A program made the position numbers and the translations under genes. This document shows positions 1 through 11,893 of a DNA stretch of 64,000 bases, in pieces. Within the stretch, counting starts at the first letter, position 1, and each line of letters begins with the position of its first letter. The notes below the pieces were generated by a model. The model was given only the letters and a program-made list of their open reading frames with translations. It did no database searches and was not told where the DNA came from. This stretch comes from Pseudomonadota bacterium. GTDB lineage: Bacteria > Pseudomonadota > Alphaproteobacteria > Rickettsiales > UBA3002. The stretch is taken from positions 1-64,000 of the forward strand of contig JAZKJM010000007.1 of NCBI GenBank assembly GCA_040384265.1, read 5' to 3'.

Positions 1-51
1 CGTCCCGATGTTGCAATGCGGCTTCGTACGGTTGAACTTTTCCTTCGCCAT
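1..51 (-). CDS. tuf: Elongation factor Tu, N-terminal fragment
   Basis: Only the first 17 codons are in the window; the gene runs off the left edge. They read MAKEKFNRTKPHCNIGT, the start of bacterial EF-Tu just before its first GTP-binding loop. EF-Tu brings aminoacyl-tRNA to the ribosome as a GTP complex. An AAGGAGA ribosome-binding site precedes the ATG. It lies about 30 nt after fusA on the same strand, the classic last position of the str operon. Confidence 0.93.
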   Translation of the reverse strand, partial: MAKEKFNRTKPHCNIGT

Positions 52-80
52 GATGGTCTCCTTTAATATCTATGTATAAT

Positions 81-2186
81 TTAAGCGGCTGCTTTTTTCT
101 TGATTTCGTCGGCGACGTGGCTTGGCACTTCGGCGTAGTGACCGAAGACCATGCTGTAGCTGGCGCGGCCCTGGCTCATCGAGCGCAAGGTGTTCACGTA
201 GCCAAACATCTGGCCGAGCGGCACGAGGGCGTTCACGACGCGGGCATTCCCACGCTGATCCATCCCCTGCACGTTCCCACGGCGCGAGCTCAGATCGCCG
301 ATGACGTCGCCCAGATAATCATCCGGGGTCACGACTTCGACTTTCATGATAGGCTCAAGCAGTTTCGGACCGGCTTTTGCCATCCCTTCACGGAACGCAG
401 CGCGGGCTGCGATCTCGAAGGCGAGTGCGGACGAATCCACATCGTGGTAAGCGCCGTCAACGAGGGTTGCTTTGAAATCGATCGTCGGGAAGCCCGCGAT
501 GACACCCGAGTTGAGCATCGAATTGAGGCCCTTCTCGACGCCCGGCAGGTATTCCTTCGGCACCGAACCACCGACGGTTTTGTTTTCGAACACGAAGCCC
601 GAACCTGGCTCGAGCGGCTCGAAATCGATGATGACACGAGCGAACTGACCCGAACCACCCGATTGTTTCTTGTGGGTGTAATCTTCCTGATAGAGCTTGC
701 TGATGGTCTCGCGGTACGCCACCTGCGGCGCGCCAACGTTGGCATCGACTTTATAGGTACGGCGCAGAATATCGACTTTGATATCCAAGTGAAGTTCGCC
801 CATGCCTTTGAGGATGGTCTGGCCGGTCTCGTGGTCGGTGCTGACGCGGAAGGACGGATCCTCAGCGGCAAGCTTCGACAGCGCGATACCCAGTTTCTCC
901 TGATCCGCTTTCGATTTCGGCTCAATCGCCAATTCGATAACAGGCTCAGGGAATTCCATTTTCTCAAGGATGATCGGCTTGTCCGGGCTGCACAGCGTGT
1001 CACCGGTGCGGGTCTCTTTCAGACCAGCGAGGGCAACGATATCGCCTGCATAGGCTTCCTTCACATCTTCACGGCTGTTCGCATGCATCAACAGCATCCG
1101 GCCGACGCGCTCTTTGCGGTCTTTGCTGGAGTTGATGACCGAGCTACCCGATTCCAGTTTGCCGGAATAGATACGGCAGAAGGTGATCGAGCCCACGAAT
1201 GGATCGTCCATGATTTTGAATGCGAGCAGCGACAGCGGCTCGGAATCATCCGGCTTGCGCGAGATGATGTTGTTCTCGGGATCTTTTGCATCGGGATCGA
1301 TACCATCCATCGCACCGCGATCGAGCGGGGTTGGCAGGTAATCAACTACCGCATCAAGCAACGGCTGCACGCCTTTGTTTTTGAATGCGGAACCGCACAG
1401 GATCGGCACGAACGCGAACTTCACGGTGCCTTTGCGGATACATTTTTTGAGATCGGCAACGCTTGGCTCTTTGCCATCGAGATAGGCTTGCAGGAGCGCA
1501 TCGTCTTGCTCGACAGCGGTCTCAACCAGCTTTTCACGGTATTCTTTCGCTTTCGCGGCATACTCAGCAGGAATTTCGACTTCATCGAATTTCGCACCGA
1601 GCTCTTCGCCACCCCAAACAAGGGCTTTCATTTTGACGAGATCGATCACGCCTTCAAAATGCTCCTCACCGCCGATTGGCAGCTGGATCACCAGCGGGGT
1701 CGCACCGAGACGGTCAACAATCATATCGACGCAGCGGTAGAAATCCGCGCCCACGCGATCCATCTTGTTGACGAAGCAAATGCGTGGCACGCTGTATTTA
1801 TCGGCCTGACGCCATACGGTTTCCGACTGCGGCTCGACGCCGGCAACGGAATCGAACACGGTGACGGCGCCATCAAGCACGCGCATCGAGCGCTCTACTT
1901 CGATGGTGAAATCCACGTGGCCAGGAGTATCGATGATGTTGATACGGTATTGCTCATCATCTGCACCCGTCCAGAAACAGGTGGTTGCAGCGGACGTGAT
2001 CGTGATGCCACGCTCCTGCTCCTGCTCCATCCAATCCATCGTCGCCGCACCTTCGTGCACTTCGCCGATTTTGTGGCTCTTGCCGGTATAGTACAGAATC
2101 CGCTCGGTGGTGGTGGTCTTACCCGCATCGATGTGCGCGCAGATACCAATGTTGCGGTAATGATCTAACTGTGTCGTGCGTGGCAT
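81..2186 (-). CDS. fusA: Elongation factor G
   Basis: This 701-residue protein has the full length of EF-G, the GTPase that drives translocation of tRNA and mRNA on the ribosome. The N-terminus carries the P-loop ([14 protein letters not shown]), the G3 motif DTPGHVDF and the G4 motif NKMDR. The later EF-G domains follow, including [10 protein letters not shown]-type and [10 protein letters not shown]-type segments. It sits 33 nt after rpsG and before tuf, so it is translated from the str transcript. A very long open frame on the opposite strand is a codon-bias shadow. Confidence 0.98.
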   Translation of the reverse strand: MPRTTQLDHYRNIGICAHIDAGKTTTTERILYYTGKSHKIGEVHEGAATMDWMEQEQERGITITSAATTCFWTGADDEQYRINIIDTPGHVDFTIEVERSMRVLDGAVTVFDSVAGVEPQSETVWRQADKYSVPRICFVNKMDRVGADFYRCVDMIVDRLGATPLVIQLPIGGEEHFEGVIDLVKMKALVWGGEELGAKFDEVEIPAEYAAKAKEYREKLVETAVEQDDALLQAYLDGKEPSVADLKKCIRKGTVKFAFVPILCGSAFKNKGVQPLLDAVVDYLPTPLDRGAMDGIDPDAKDPENNIISRKPDDSEPLSLLAFKIMDDPFVGSITFCRIYSGKLESGSSVINSSKDRKERVGRMLLMHANSREDVKEAYAGDIVALAGLKETRTGDTLCSPDKPIILEKMEFPEPVIELAIEPKSKADQEKLGIALSKLAAEDPSFRVSTDHETGQTILKGMGELHLDIKVDILRRTYKVDANVGAPQVAYRETISKLYQEDYTHKKQSGGSGQFARVIIDFEPLEPGSGFVFENKTVGGSVPKEYLPGVEKGLNSMLNSGVIAGFPTIDFKATLVDGAYHDVDSSALAFEIAARAAFREGMAKAGPKLLEPIMKVEVVTPDDYLGDVIGDLSSRRGNVQGMDQRGNARVVNALVPLGQMFGYVNTLRSMSQGRASYSMVFGHYAEVPSHVADEIKKKAAA

Positions 2187-2219
2187 AGTACTCTCTAAAT
2201 CCCTGTATTTATTTTATTA

Positions 2220-2690
2220 TTACCAGCGGTAATGGCTGAACGCTTTGTTCGCTTCCGCCATCCGGTGGGTGTCTTCACGCTTTTTGACGGCGTTGCCGCG
2301 GCCCGATGCCGCATCCATGATCTCACCAGCCATACGCTGACGGGTCGTCTTCTCGCCGCGGTTACGCAGCGCGATGATCAACCAGCGAATCGCGAGCGCC
2401 TGCTGGCGCTTGTTACGCACTTCGGTCGGCACCTGATAGGTCGCACCACCGACGCGGCGCGAACGCACTTCGACGGATGGCTTAACGTTATCGAGCGCAT
2501 CATTGAACACGATGATCGGATCTTTGCCGGTTTTTTGCTGGATGATGTCGAATGCACCGTAAACAATTTCCTCAGCAGCCGAGCGCTTGCCATCGTACAT
2601 GAGCGTGCTCATGAATTTAGCAACAACGAGGTTGTGGAATTTTGCATCCGGTAAAGTGACGCGTTCTTTCGCGGCGTGGCGACGTGACAT
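2220..2690 (-). CDS. rpsG: 30S ribosomal protein S7
   Basis: The 156-residue protein matches bacterial S7 along its length, beginning [11 protein letters not shown] and ending [12 protein letters not shown]7 is a primary 16S rRNA binder that nucleates assembly of the 30S head and lines the exit site. The start is supported by an AGGAG box about 7 nt upstream. It lies 15 nt after rpsL. In enterobacteria S7 represses its own operon at the translational level; no such site was identified here. Confidence 0.98.
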   Translation of the reverse strand: MSRRHAAKERVTLPDAKFHNLVVAKFMSTLMYDGKRSAAEEIVYGAFDIIQQKTGKDPIIVFNDALDNVKPSVEVRSRRVGGATYQVPTEVRNKRQQALAIRWLIIALRNRGEKTTRQRMAGEIMDAASGRGNAVKKREDTHRMAEANKAFSHYRW

Positions 2691-2705
2691 AAATACTCCT
2701 GAAAT

Positions 2706-3077
2706 CTATTTCGGACGTTTCGCGCCATAGTGCGAACGGCGCTTGCGGCGTTTAGCAATACCCTGGGTATCCAGAGTACCGCGGATGATGTGGTAACGAA
2801 CGCCGGGCAAATCTTTGACGCGGCCGCCGCGGATGAGCACTACCGAGTGCTCCTGCAGGTTGTGGCCCTCGCCCGGGATGTAGCCGATGACTTCGAAGCC
2901 GTTGGTCAGGCGAATTTTCGCGACCTTACGGAGTGCCGAGTTCGGTTTTTTCGGGGTGGTGGTGTAAACGCGGGTGCAGACGCCACGCTTTTGCGGGCAT
3001 GCTTCCATCGCAGGGACTTTATCACGCGCCTTTTGCGGGTGACGGCCTTTGCGAACCAACTGGTTGATTGTTGGCAT
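2706..3077 (-). CDS. rpsL: 30S ribosomal protein S12
   Basis: The 123-residue protein is a typical S12, with N-terminus [12 protein letters not shown] and the decoding-centre segments [12 protein letters not shown] and [13 protein letters not shown]12 sits at the ribosomal A site and sets decoding accuracy; changes at the Lys in TPKKPNS give streptomycin resistance in other bacteria, and here the wild-type Lys is present. It is the first gene of the str operon, behind a long leader and a strong promoter. Confidence 0.98.
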   Translation of the reverse strand: MPTINQLVRKGRHPQKARDKVPAMEACPQKRGVCTRVYTTTPKKPNSALRKVAKIRLTNGFEVIGYIPGEGHNLQEHSVVLIRGGRVKDLPGVRYHIIRGTLDTQGIAKRRKRRSHYGAKRPK

Positions 3078-3355
3078 GTGTCAGTCCTCTTTCTTATCCG
3101 TGGGTGTTTGGGTTACTATGCCCAAGCCACGATAATGGTTAACCTTTAGTGTTCGTTTGAAAAAATAACGGCACGCCGTCACTTTTTCGTTCCGCCCGCT
3201 TTCGCGGCGCAAACCCACCGCTTTCGGCGATGGGCTTGATAGGCACCCGAACAACAGAGTTGTCCGATTGCCTATGAACCGACGAAAAAGCGCTGAAACA
3301 CTGGGTTTTTTGTAGTTTATTGCCGAGCGTTTTTTGCGACGTTAGACCGTCGGGA
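3078..3355 (-). promoter_or_regulatory. Long structured 5' leader of the str operon
   Basis: About 275 nt separate the predicted transcription start (near 3355) from the rpsL start codon, and no credible gene lies in this stretch. On the minus strand it can form several stem-loops. One is closed by ATAGGCA and TGCCTAT around a CGGACAAC/GTTGTTCG stem; a second is CCCATCGC-CGAAA-GCGGTGGG; a third is rich in GCG. Near the 3' end a GACGGCGTGCCGTT palindrome is followed by a T-run, which could act as an attenuator. The structures are seen by eye; a regulatory role is inference. Confidence 0.45.
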
Positions 3356-3361
3356 GCGCGC

Positions 3362-3390
3362 TTTATAAGGAGGCAGACCCTTAACGTCAA
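3362..3390 (-). promoter_or_regulatory. Sigma-70-type promoter of rpsL operon
   Basis: On the minus strand TTGACG (3385-3390) and TATAAA (3362-3367) are separated by exactly 17 nt, a near-consensus housekeeping promoter pointing at rpsL. It is what a highly expressed ribosomal operon would be expected to have. The rest of the gap, 3391-3639, holds the upstream region of the divergent M23 gene. There a TTGCAA-16-TAAATT pair is a weak promoter candidate; nothing else was recognised. Confidence 0.7.
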
Positions 3391-3639
3391 GCGCCAAATG
3401 CAGATTTTTTGCGGGCCGCACCATCGCACGGATTGCCCGAAAAAATATCCACGCCGCGCGCGGCACGTGACGCGCCCGCATCACTGTTGCCGCATCATTG
3501 CCACAACCCATAGATTTATAGCCACTTTTAAATCGCCCACAAAGGCCGAATTTCGTTGCAATTGCGGTGATTTTGCCTAAATTAACCTTTACCGTTAAGC
3601 GCTATATCTAGTGCTCGACGCAAAAAAATAGGGTGTGGA

Positions 3640-5127
3640 ATGCGCAAAGCATCGGTCAAACCGATCATGATATCACCGGTGCCAGCCACGGCCACCGCCC
3701 CGGTGGCGCGGCCGATGAGCGTGAAACGCCTGTCCCGCCTGCGCGTTAACTGGTTCGTTATCGGCTCGGTCTTTGGCATTGGCCTTTCGTTTTTCATGAA
3801 TTTCCTTGTCACCGCCGTCGTCGTCCCGGGTTATGATTCCGTGGTTGCGCGCCTGCAGGATGTCAAAGTCACTGAGCCCGGCAGCCCGGCCGCACCCACC
3901 ACGCATGCCACACACGAGACCAAAGAGCCCGTGAAAGAAGTTGCCGCCGCACCCGCCCCTGCCCCCGTGGCGCCAGCAGCGCCCGCTGCACCGGTGAGCT
4001 ATCCGCTGACGGTCGCACTGCAGGTCGGCAAAGGCGATACGCTGATTGATATGCTGATCGCCAACCATGTGCTTTCGAGCGAGGCGCATCAGGTGGTGAA
4101 CGCGCTGAAACCCCAGTTCAACGCCGAAAAACTGCGCGTCGGGCAAAAAATTTCGGTCACGCTGGCGCGCCATGAAACGCTGGGCGACAAGGCGGCGGTG
4201 AAGGAGCTTGCCATCAAGCTGCCCAACCTCTCCACCATCGAGCTGCAGCGGCTGCAGGATGGCGGCTTCAGCGTCGCCGCCACGGAAGAAACCAACACCC
4301 AGAAAACCTATCGCGGTTTTGGCAAAGTGCGCTCCAGCATCCTGCAAGCCGGGGCGGATGCAAAAATTCCCTCTTCCACGATGCATGAGCTGGTGAAGGC
4401 CTTCAGCTACGACATCGATTTCCAACGCGAAATCCACCCCGGCGATACGGTTGAAGTGCTGATGGACCGCGCCCCGGCCAAGGGCAGCGCCAAAGGCTAT
4501 AGCGGTGCCGGTAGCGTGCGCTATGCCGCGCTCACCCTGAAAGACGGCAAACACGAGATTTTCCGCTTCAAAGATAGCCTGGGCCAATATGCATGGTTCG
4601 ATGGCAAGGGCAACAGCATCAAAAAATCGCTGCTGCGCACGCCGGTGGATGCCGTCCATATCACCTCGGGCTTCGGCATGCGCACGCACCCGATCATGGG
4701 CTACACCAAGATGCATCGCGGCGTGGATTTCGGCGCCAGCAGCGGCACACCGATCATGGCCGCGGGCGATGGCACCGTCACCTTCAAGGGCTGGAAAAAC
4801 GGCTACGGCAACTTCGTCGTCATCAAGCATAATGGCAAATACGAAACCGCCTACGGCCACTGCGCGCGCTTCGCCAAAATCAACGTGGGCAGCCGTGTGA
4901 AACAAGGCCAGGTGATCGCCTATGTCGGCATGACCGGCATGGCCACCGGGCCGCACCTGCATTACGAAGTGCATGAAAACGACGTGCAGGTGAACCCCGT
5001 CGCTAAACAGTTCAACATGGCTTCGGGCCTCAGTGGCAAGCAGCTCGCCGCCTTCAAATCCGCCAAACAAACGGCGCTGAACGAGCTTGCGGCCCTCGCC
5101 AAAGGCCCGCAAGTCGCCAGCCGCTAG
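3640..5127 (+). CDS. M23 family metallopeptidase, membrane-anchored
   Basis: This is a 495-residue cell-envelope peptidase of the LytM/M23 type, which cleaves peptidoglycan cross-bridges or activates amidases. The order is a basic N-terminus, one membrane segment (about residues 38-62), a Pro/Ala linker, a LysM/OapA-like segment (about 121-178), and the C-terminal M23 domain. Zinc ligands are visible as H359 and D363 in HRGVDF and H441 in HLHYE, with H439 in the same motif, so the enzyme looks catalytically intact. It is divergent from the str operon and followed 12 nt later by a hydrolase gene. The family also includes non-enzymatic activators. Confidence 0.88.
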   Translation: MRKASVKPIMISPVPATATAPVARPMSVKRLSRLRVNWFVIGSVFGIGLSFFMNFLVTAVVVPGYDSVVARLQDVKVTEPGSPAAPTTHATHETKEPVKEVAAAPAPAPVAPAAPAAPVSYPLTVALQVGKGDTLIDMLIANHVLSSEAHQVVNALKPQFNAEKLRVGQKISVTLARHETLGDKAAVKELAIKLPNLSTIELQRLQDGGFSVAATEETNTQKTYRGFGKVRSSILQAGADAKIPSSTMHELVKAFSYDIDFQREIHPGDTVEVLMDRAPAKGSAKGYSGAGSVRYAALTLKDGKHEIFRFKDSLGQYAWFDGKGNSIKKSLLRTPVDAVHITSGFGMRTHPIMGYTKMHRGVDFGASSGTPIMAAGDGTVTFKGWKNGYGNFVVIKHNGKYETAYGHCARFAKINVGSRVKQGQVIAYVGMTGMATGPHLHYEVHENDVQVNPVAKQFNMASGLSGKQLAAFKSAKQTALNELAALAKGPQVASR

Positions 5128-5139
5128 CGCTGCTGGCGC

Positions 5140-5982
5140 ATGGCTTCCTCCCCTCGCTGGCGTTACTACCTGCTCCGTGCGGGCATCGCCTGTGCGATCA
5201 CCTATGGGAGCATCCTTGTCGCAACAATGGTGGGTGAAACCGGTGCAGTCTACCGCCCCTCCCCGGGCCCCACAGAGCCCGCTGCCGCAGGGCTGCCCAA
5301 CTACACCCGCAAAACACTGGCACATGGCACGCAACCGCCCATCACCTATTGGGAAAACGGCGCCCCGGCAGGAGCCCCAACGGTGCTTTATTTCCATGGC
5401 AATGGCGGCGGGCTCTATCGCTACGCCTCGGCGCTCGCCTTTCTTGACAAGCAGCACGTGCATGTGGTCGCCATGGAATATCGCGGCTATCCGGGAGCGC
5501 TGGGGAGCCCCTCGCAGCGCAGCATTGTTCGCGATGCACAGGCGTTGTACGATCACCTGAAAACAACGCAGCCTGGCATTGCGCTGTGGGGCTATTCGCT
5601 GGGCAGCGGCGTCGCCACCCAACTTGCCGCAACGCGCCCGGTCACAGCATTAGTGCTCGAAGCGCCGTTCACCGCGGCAGTCGATCTTGCCGGCGAAATG
5701 TTTCCCTACCTGCCAGTGCAGGTGCTGATGCGTAATAGCTACCGCTCCCGCGCCGTGATCGGGCAAATAAACGTGCCACTGTTCATCATGCATGGCGGTG
5801 CGGACAGGGTCGTCCCGGTGGCCCATGGCCGCGCATTATTTGAACAGGCGAACCAGCCAAAAATCCTGCGCATTGCGTCGCAAGCCAACCATTTCAACCT
5901 CATCCAATACGGCGCCTATGACGAGGCTGTGGACTTCCTCCGGCAGGCGCCGCGCCCGAGTTATAAGCCGTTAATACCCTGA
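5140..5982 (+). CDS. Alpha/beta hydrolase (BEM46/ABHD13-like)
   Basis: The 280-residue protein has an N-terminal hydrophobic stretch that could be a signal anchor, then an alpha/beta-hydrolase fold. HGNGG supplies an oxyanion-loop motif and GYSLGSG a nucleophile elbow with S153; D222 (HGGADRVVP) and H251 (ANHFNL) complete a credible catalytic triad. The pattern resembles the BEM46/ABHD13 group, whose bacterial substrates are mostly unknown. It begins 12 nt after the M23 peptidase and is probably co-transcribed. No substrate can be assigned from sequence. Confidence 0.82.
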   Translation: MASSPRWRYYLLRAGIACAITYGSILVATMVGETGAVYRPSPGPTEPAAAGLPNYTRKTLAHGTQPPITYWENGAPAGAPTVLYFHGNGGGLYRYASALAFLDKQHVHVVAMEYRGYPGALGSPSQRSIVRDAQALYDHLKTTQPGIALWGYSLGSGVATQLAATRPVTALVLEAPFTAAVDLAGEMFPYLPVQVLMRNSYRSRAVIGQINVPLFIMHGGADRVVPVAHGRALFEQANQPKILRIASQANHFNLIQYGAYDEAVDFLRQAPRPSYKPLIP

Positions 5983-6131
5983 GCGTTTTCCTATCCCGTT
6001 TGGCCGCCGACAACGTCGGCAACAGCGCAGCATTTTGTACGCCGATGTGCATGCTCTATTCGCGTTATGGCTTGCCCGGCATGATCAGGTATGCCATCGT
6101 CACCTACCGCCATTTGCAGGAGTGTTTGCCC

Positions 6132-6932
6132 ATGAAACCCGTCATCAAGCCTTCCTCCCGCGCGGCATTTACCCTCGTTGAACTCTCGATCGTGCTGGTG
6201 GTGCTGGGCTTGCTCGCCGGGGGCATCCTGGGCGGCCAGGCGATGATTCGCTCGGCGGAATTACGCACCGTCGTCACCCAGACCAACCAGTTGATCACCG
6301 CCATCCAGACCTTCCGCGAGCAATATAACGGCCTGCCGGGCGACCTTTCCACCGCCACCGAATTTTGGGGCAGCGCGGGCGGCAATGGCACGGATGCCAC
6401 CTGCTATGGGCTGCAATCCGCCAATTCCATGGCCACCTGCAACGGCGATGGCGACAGCAGAGTGGATAATAACGCCTATGACTATGCCGAGCGTTTTGCT
6501 GCCTGGAAACATCTATCCAATGCGCGGCTGGTCGATGGCAAATACACCGGCAAAACAGCCGGCGCGCAGGGAAGCTATACGCAGGATGTGGGCGTGAACG
6601 TGCTCCGGGCAAAAATCTATAGCGGCTTTTTTGATATTTATTACAACAGCAGCTCCACTGGCAATCCCCATTTCGCCACCGGCACACAACTCGATCGGAA
6701 TTTTATCTCTCTCTATGGCAACACCCCCAGCTACGGCGTGCTCACGCCGAAAGAGGCCTGGAATATCGACACCAAACTCGATGATGGCGACCCCTTCTCC
6801 GGCGATGTCATCAGCACCAAGAAAAGCTCCACCGTCGGCCCCAACTGCACCAGCAGCGATGCCGCCCCCGGCAGCTACAACCTGAAGAACACGGACATCA
6901 CCTGCGTCCTGCATATCGGCGCACAGAACTAG
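6132..6932 (+). CDS. Prepilin-type N-terminal methylation domain protein
   Basis: The 266-residue protein starts with a basic leader, then AFTLVELSIVLVVLGLL, a textbook type IV pilin/pseudopilin signal: cleavage before Phe, Glu at mature position 5, hydrophobic helix after it. The frame is open further upstream, but ATG 6132 has an AGGAG box and places the leader correctly. The body has Cys residues and an acidic, Asn-rich stretch (NGDGDSRVDNNAYDY) that might bind calcium. No other pilus or type II secretion gene lies in the window, so this pseudopilin stands alone. Its assembly system must be encoded elsewhere, if present. Confidence 0.8.
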   Translation: MKPVIKPSSRAAFTLVELSIVLVVLGLLAGGILGGQAMIRSAELRTVVTQTNQLITAIQTFREQYNGLPGDLSTATEFWGSAGGNGTDATCYGLQSANSMATCNGDGDSRVDNNAYDYAERFAAWKHLSNARLVDGKYTGKTAGAQGSYTQDVGVNVLRAKIYSGFFDIYYNSSSTGNPHFATGTQLDRNFISLYGNTPSYGVLTPKEAWNIDTKLDDGDPFSGDVISTKKSSTVGPNCTSSDAAPGSYNLKNTDITCVLHIGAQN

Positions 6933-6933
6933 G

Positions 6934-9552
<2,619 letters not shown>

Positions 9553-9577
9553 GTTCCCTCGGCGGTATTTATTTGTT

Positions 9578-10393
9578 ATGGATGGGTATATGGGAACATA
9601 CGCGCATCATTACAAGATTGTTACTTCCCTTTTCATGGCCCTGCTGATGCCGCTTGGCGCAGTGGCCCAAGAGGCTGCATTATCCCCATTAAAACTGAAC
9701 GCCCGTTACAATATTGCATGGAATGGCATTACGCTTGGCCGCATCAACATCACCGCCGATGAGAGCGAGACCGCCTACTCCCTCATCGCCGATACCAAAA
9801 CGCGCGGCATTGCCGTGGTTATCAGCGATGAGCGCAGCGTGGCGCTCGCCCAAGGCAGCAAACGCGGGCCGGACAGCTACATCCCCGCCCGCTACGAATC
9901 CCGCCCGCAGGAGGGCGGTGAAGCACGCACCACCCTGCTCACCTACGATGCCGATGGCAACCTCGCCAGCCGCACCCGCACGCCGGACGACGACCCCTCC
10001 TGGCGCCCGGTAGTGCCGCCCGCGCAAATCAACCGTGCCCATGACCCGATCACCGCTGCGTTTATGCTGCGCCGCACGGCCTATGCTGCCCTCGCCCGCA
10101 ACCAGCAGGCCGTAAGCACCACCACCTATGACGGCGCCCGGCTAGCAGAAATGACATTTGCCCGCACCGCCAACATGCCCATGACGGTGCTGGGCAAAGA
10201 GGTCGATACGATCGACCTTGCCGTCACCCGCAAGCCGCTCAACGGCTACACGCCCAAGGAACTCAAAAAATACAAAAAAGGGGATCCCGCGATCCATCTC
10301 TATTTCACCAACGATGCGGCCTTCACCCCCGTGCGCGCCACCGCCGCCACCCCGCTTGGCGAGCTGAGCATGACGCTGGTGCGGACGAATTAA
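9578..10393 (+). CDS. DUF3108 domain-containing periplasmic protein
   Basis: A 271-residue protein whose N-terminus (KIVTSLFMALLMPLGAVAQEA) is a clear Sec signal peptide with cleavage after AVA. The mature part has the layout of DUF3108: LNARYNIAWNGITLGRINITAD at the front, a central AAFMLRR segment and a final YFTNDAAFTPVRATAATPLGELSM. DUF3108 proteins are predicted periplasmic beta proteins of unknown function. ATG 9578 is chosen; 9590 is possible and would give a shorter n-region. The frame is open to 9518 but that part would overlap clpB. It is divergent from clpB. Confidence 0.75.
   Translation: MDGYMGTYAHHYKIVTSLFMALLMPLGAVAQEAALSPLKLNARYNIAWNGITLGRINITADESETAYSLIADTKTRGIAVVISDERSVALAQGSKRGPDSYIPARYESRPQEGGEARTTLLTYDADGNLASRTRTPDDDPSWRPVVPPAQINRAHDPITAAFMLRRTAYAALARNQQAVSTTTYDGARLAEMTFARTANMPMTVLGKEVDTIDLAVTRKPLNGYTPKELKKYKKGDPAIHLYFTNDAAFTPVRATAATPLGELSMTLVRTN
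9588..9616 (-). promoter_or_regulatory. Candidate heat-shock (sigma-32) promoter of clpB
   Basis: On the minus strand CTTGTA (9611-9616) and TCCCATAT (9588-9595) are separated by 15 nt. This resembles the sigma-32 pattern CTTGAA and CCCCATNT with 13-17 nt spacing, each box having one mismatch. It lies about 35 nt before the clpB start, inside the first codons of the divergent DUF3108 gene. clpB is a standard sigma-32 target in proteobacteria. Confidence 0.5.
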
Positions 10394-10399
10394 CCGCGA

Positions 10400-11032
10400 C
10401 TAGATCGGCGGCAGGATGGAGCCAGGCAGCGGGATTTCCGTGGTGTTGCTGTTGGCTTCCTTCGCACCATTATCGCTTTGCGGCTGTGGGCGGCGTGCCG
10501 GACGCGGCGCGCGCGGCTGTTGCTGTTGTTGCCGGGCCTCGGCAGCGGCAGTGTCGCCACTGGCGGAGGACTCATCGCCGCTGGTGGAGGACTCATCGCC
10601 CGAGCTGGAAGCGGAATGATGCTGCGCTGCCTGATCGTTGTTCGCGTTATCCTGATGCTGCGCCGCGTTCGGATCGTTCGGCCCGCCAGGGATGATTTGC
10701 GCTTCGCGCTGATGGGCATAACGCTCGGCCTCGATGCCCGCGATGTCCGCCAGCACGCGGGTGTAGTGATCGACATGCTGCAGGTAATATTCGACATCCA
10801 CGCGGTCGCCGTTGATTTGCGCGTTGCGCGCCATGTCGCCATATTTGCCCAGCTGCTGCGTGGCGTGATGCTTCTGGCGCTGGAGGTTCTGGCTGTCATT
10901 GGCGCCGCGATTGCCACCGCCACCGCCGCCCCCACCATTGCTGCCATAGCGGCGCTGCCCGCCGCCACCGCCGCCACCACTGCGGTGCTTCATGTTGTTA
11001 TTGCGGTTGTTGTTCTTGCGCATCATGTTCAT
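10400..11032 (-). CDS. DUF4167 domain-containing protein
   Basis: The 210-residue protein has an Asn/Arg/Gly-rich low-complexity head with poly-Gly runs. A conserved block follows (QNLQRQKHHATQQLGKYGDM then VDVEYYLQHVDHYTRVLADI), then an Asp/Ser/Gln-rich tail. The block is the DUF4167 signature, a family found almost only in alphaproteobacteria, usually next to prmC as here. The basic Gly-rich head resembles RNA-binding tails, but this is inference. It lies 6 nt after prmC and is probably in the hisS-prfA-prmC operon. Confidence 0.85.
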   Translation of the reverse strand: MNMMRKNNNRNNNMKHRSGGGGGGGQRRYGSNGGGGGGGGNRGANDSQNLQRQKHHATQQLGKYGDMARNAQINGDRVDVEYYLQHVDHYTRVLADIAGIEAERYAHQREAQIIPGGPNDPNAAQHQDNANNDQAAQHHSASSSGDESSTSGDESSASGDTAAAEARQQQQQPRAPRPARRPQPQSDNGAKEANSNTTEIPLPGSILPPI

Positions 11033-11038
11033 ACGTCC

Positions 11039-11893
11039 TCAGCTTTCGGTAGTTGTAGTGATTTCCAGGGCGACCACGCGGGCAATGCCCGCCAGGTCAG
11101 GGATGATATCGAGTAAGGTAAATCCGGCGGCACGGCCAAGGGCGGCGACATCCTCTGCCTGTCCCATGCCCACCTCAAACAGCAGCAGCGCATGCGGCGC
11201 CGCAAAGGGCGCAATCTGGCCGAGAATGCTGCGGTAGCAATCGAGCCCATCTGCCCCGCCATCAAGCGCGGCGTGGGGCTCGTGGTCGCGTACATCGGCA
11301 GCAAGCGTCGCGATATCTGCCAGTGGAATATAGGGCGGGTTGGCAAGGATGACATCGAACATGCCATCCAGCGCGCTGCACCAATTGCTGCGCAGCAAAC
11401 GCACGCGATCCGCCAGCTTAAGGGCGTGTGCATTATGGCTCGCGACGGCCAGCGCCGCCTGTGATTGATCGACCCCGGTGCCGTGCGCCTGCGCATATTC
11501 GCGCAAGGCCGAAAGCAGCAAACAGCCCGAGCCTGTCCCCAGATCCAGCAGGCGCAGCCGCGCGCTGGTATTCGGTCGCAGGCGCAGCAATGTCTCGATG
11601 ATGGTCTCACTATCGGCGCGCGGGGTCAGCACATCGCGGGTCACGCGGAAGCTGTCTTTCCAGAAATCCTTTTCGCCGATGATCTGCGACAGCGGCTCAT
11701 ACGCCAAGCGACGATCCAGCAAATGCTGCAATGCAACATGGTCGCGCGGTTGATCCGCATCCTTCACCAATGCTTCCGTCGTCATGCCCCAGGCATGGGC
11801 GGCAAGCAGCCGTGCCTCCAGCGCCGCAACATCGCCCGCCACAGCCGATAGCGCGGCGCGTGCATGGGTGAGCTGTGTGGCGATGGTCTGCAT
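11039..11893 (-). CDS. prmC: Release-factor glutamine methyltransferase PrmC
   Basis: This 284-residue S-adenosylmethionine enzyme methylates the Gln of the GGQ motif in release factors. The AdoMet site LLDLGTGSGCLLLS and the hallmark NPPY motif (ILANPPYIPLADI) that binds the target glutamine are both present. Its start codon overlaps the stop of prfA, whose product is the substrate, and this pairing is very common. The N-terminal helical substrate-recognition domain (PRDHVALQHLLDRRLAYEPL) precedes the catalytic domain. Confidence 0.95.
   Translation of the reverse strand: MQTIATQLTHARAALSAVAGDVAALEARLLAAHAWGMTTEALVKDADQPRDHVALQHLLDRRLAYEPLSQIIGEKDFWKDSFRVTRDVLTPRADSETIIETLLRLRPNTSARLRLLDLGTGSGCLLLSALREYAQAHGTGVDQSQAALAVASHNAHALKLADRVRLLRSNWCSALDGMFDVILANPPYIPLADIATLAADVRDHEPHAALDGGADGLDCYRSILGQIAPFAAPHALLLFEVGMGQAEDVAALGRAAGFTLLDIIPDLAGIARVVALEITTTTES

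Noticed and set aside
72-2168. Very long open frame (698 codons) opposite fusA
   Set aside because: It mirrors the fusA coding strand with a GC-rich third-position shadow, has no motif or ribosome-binding site, and fusA is certain.
3673-5622. Long minus-strand frame opposite the M23 peptidase and hydrolase
   Set aside because: Spans two real genes in antisense, with Cys/His-rich composition typical of shadows and no recognisable domain.
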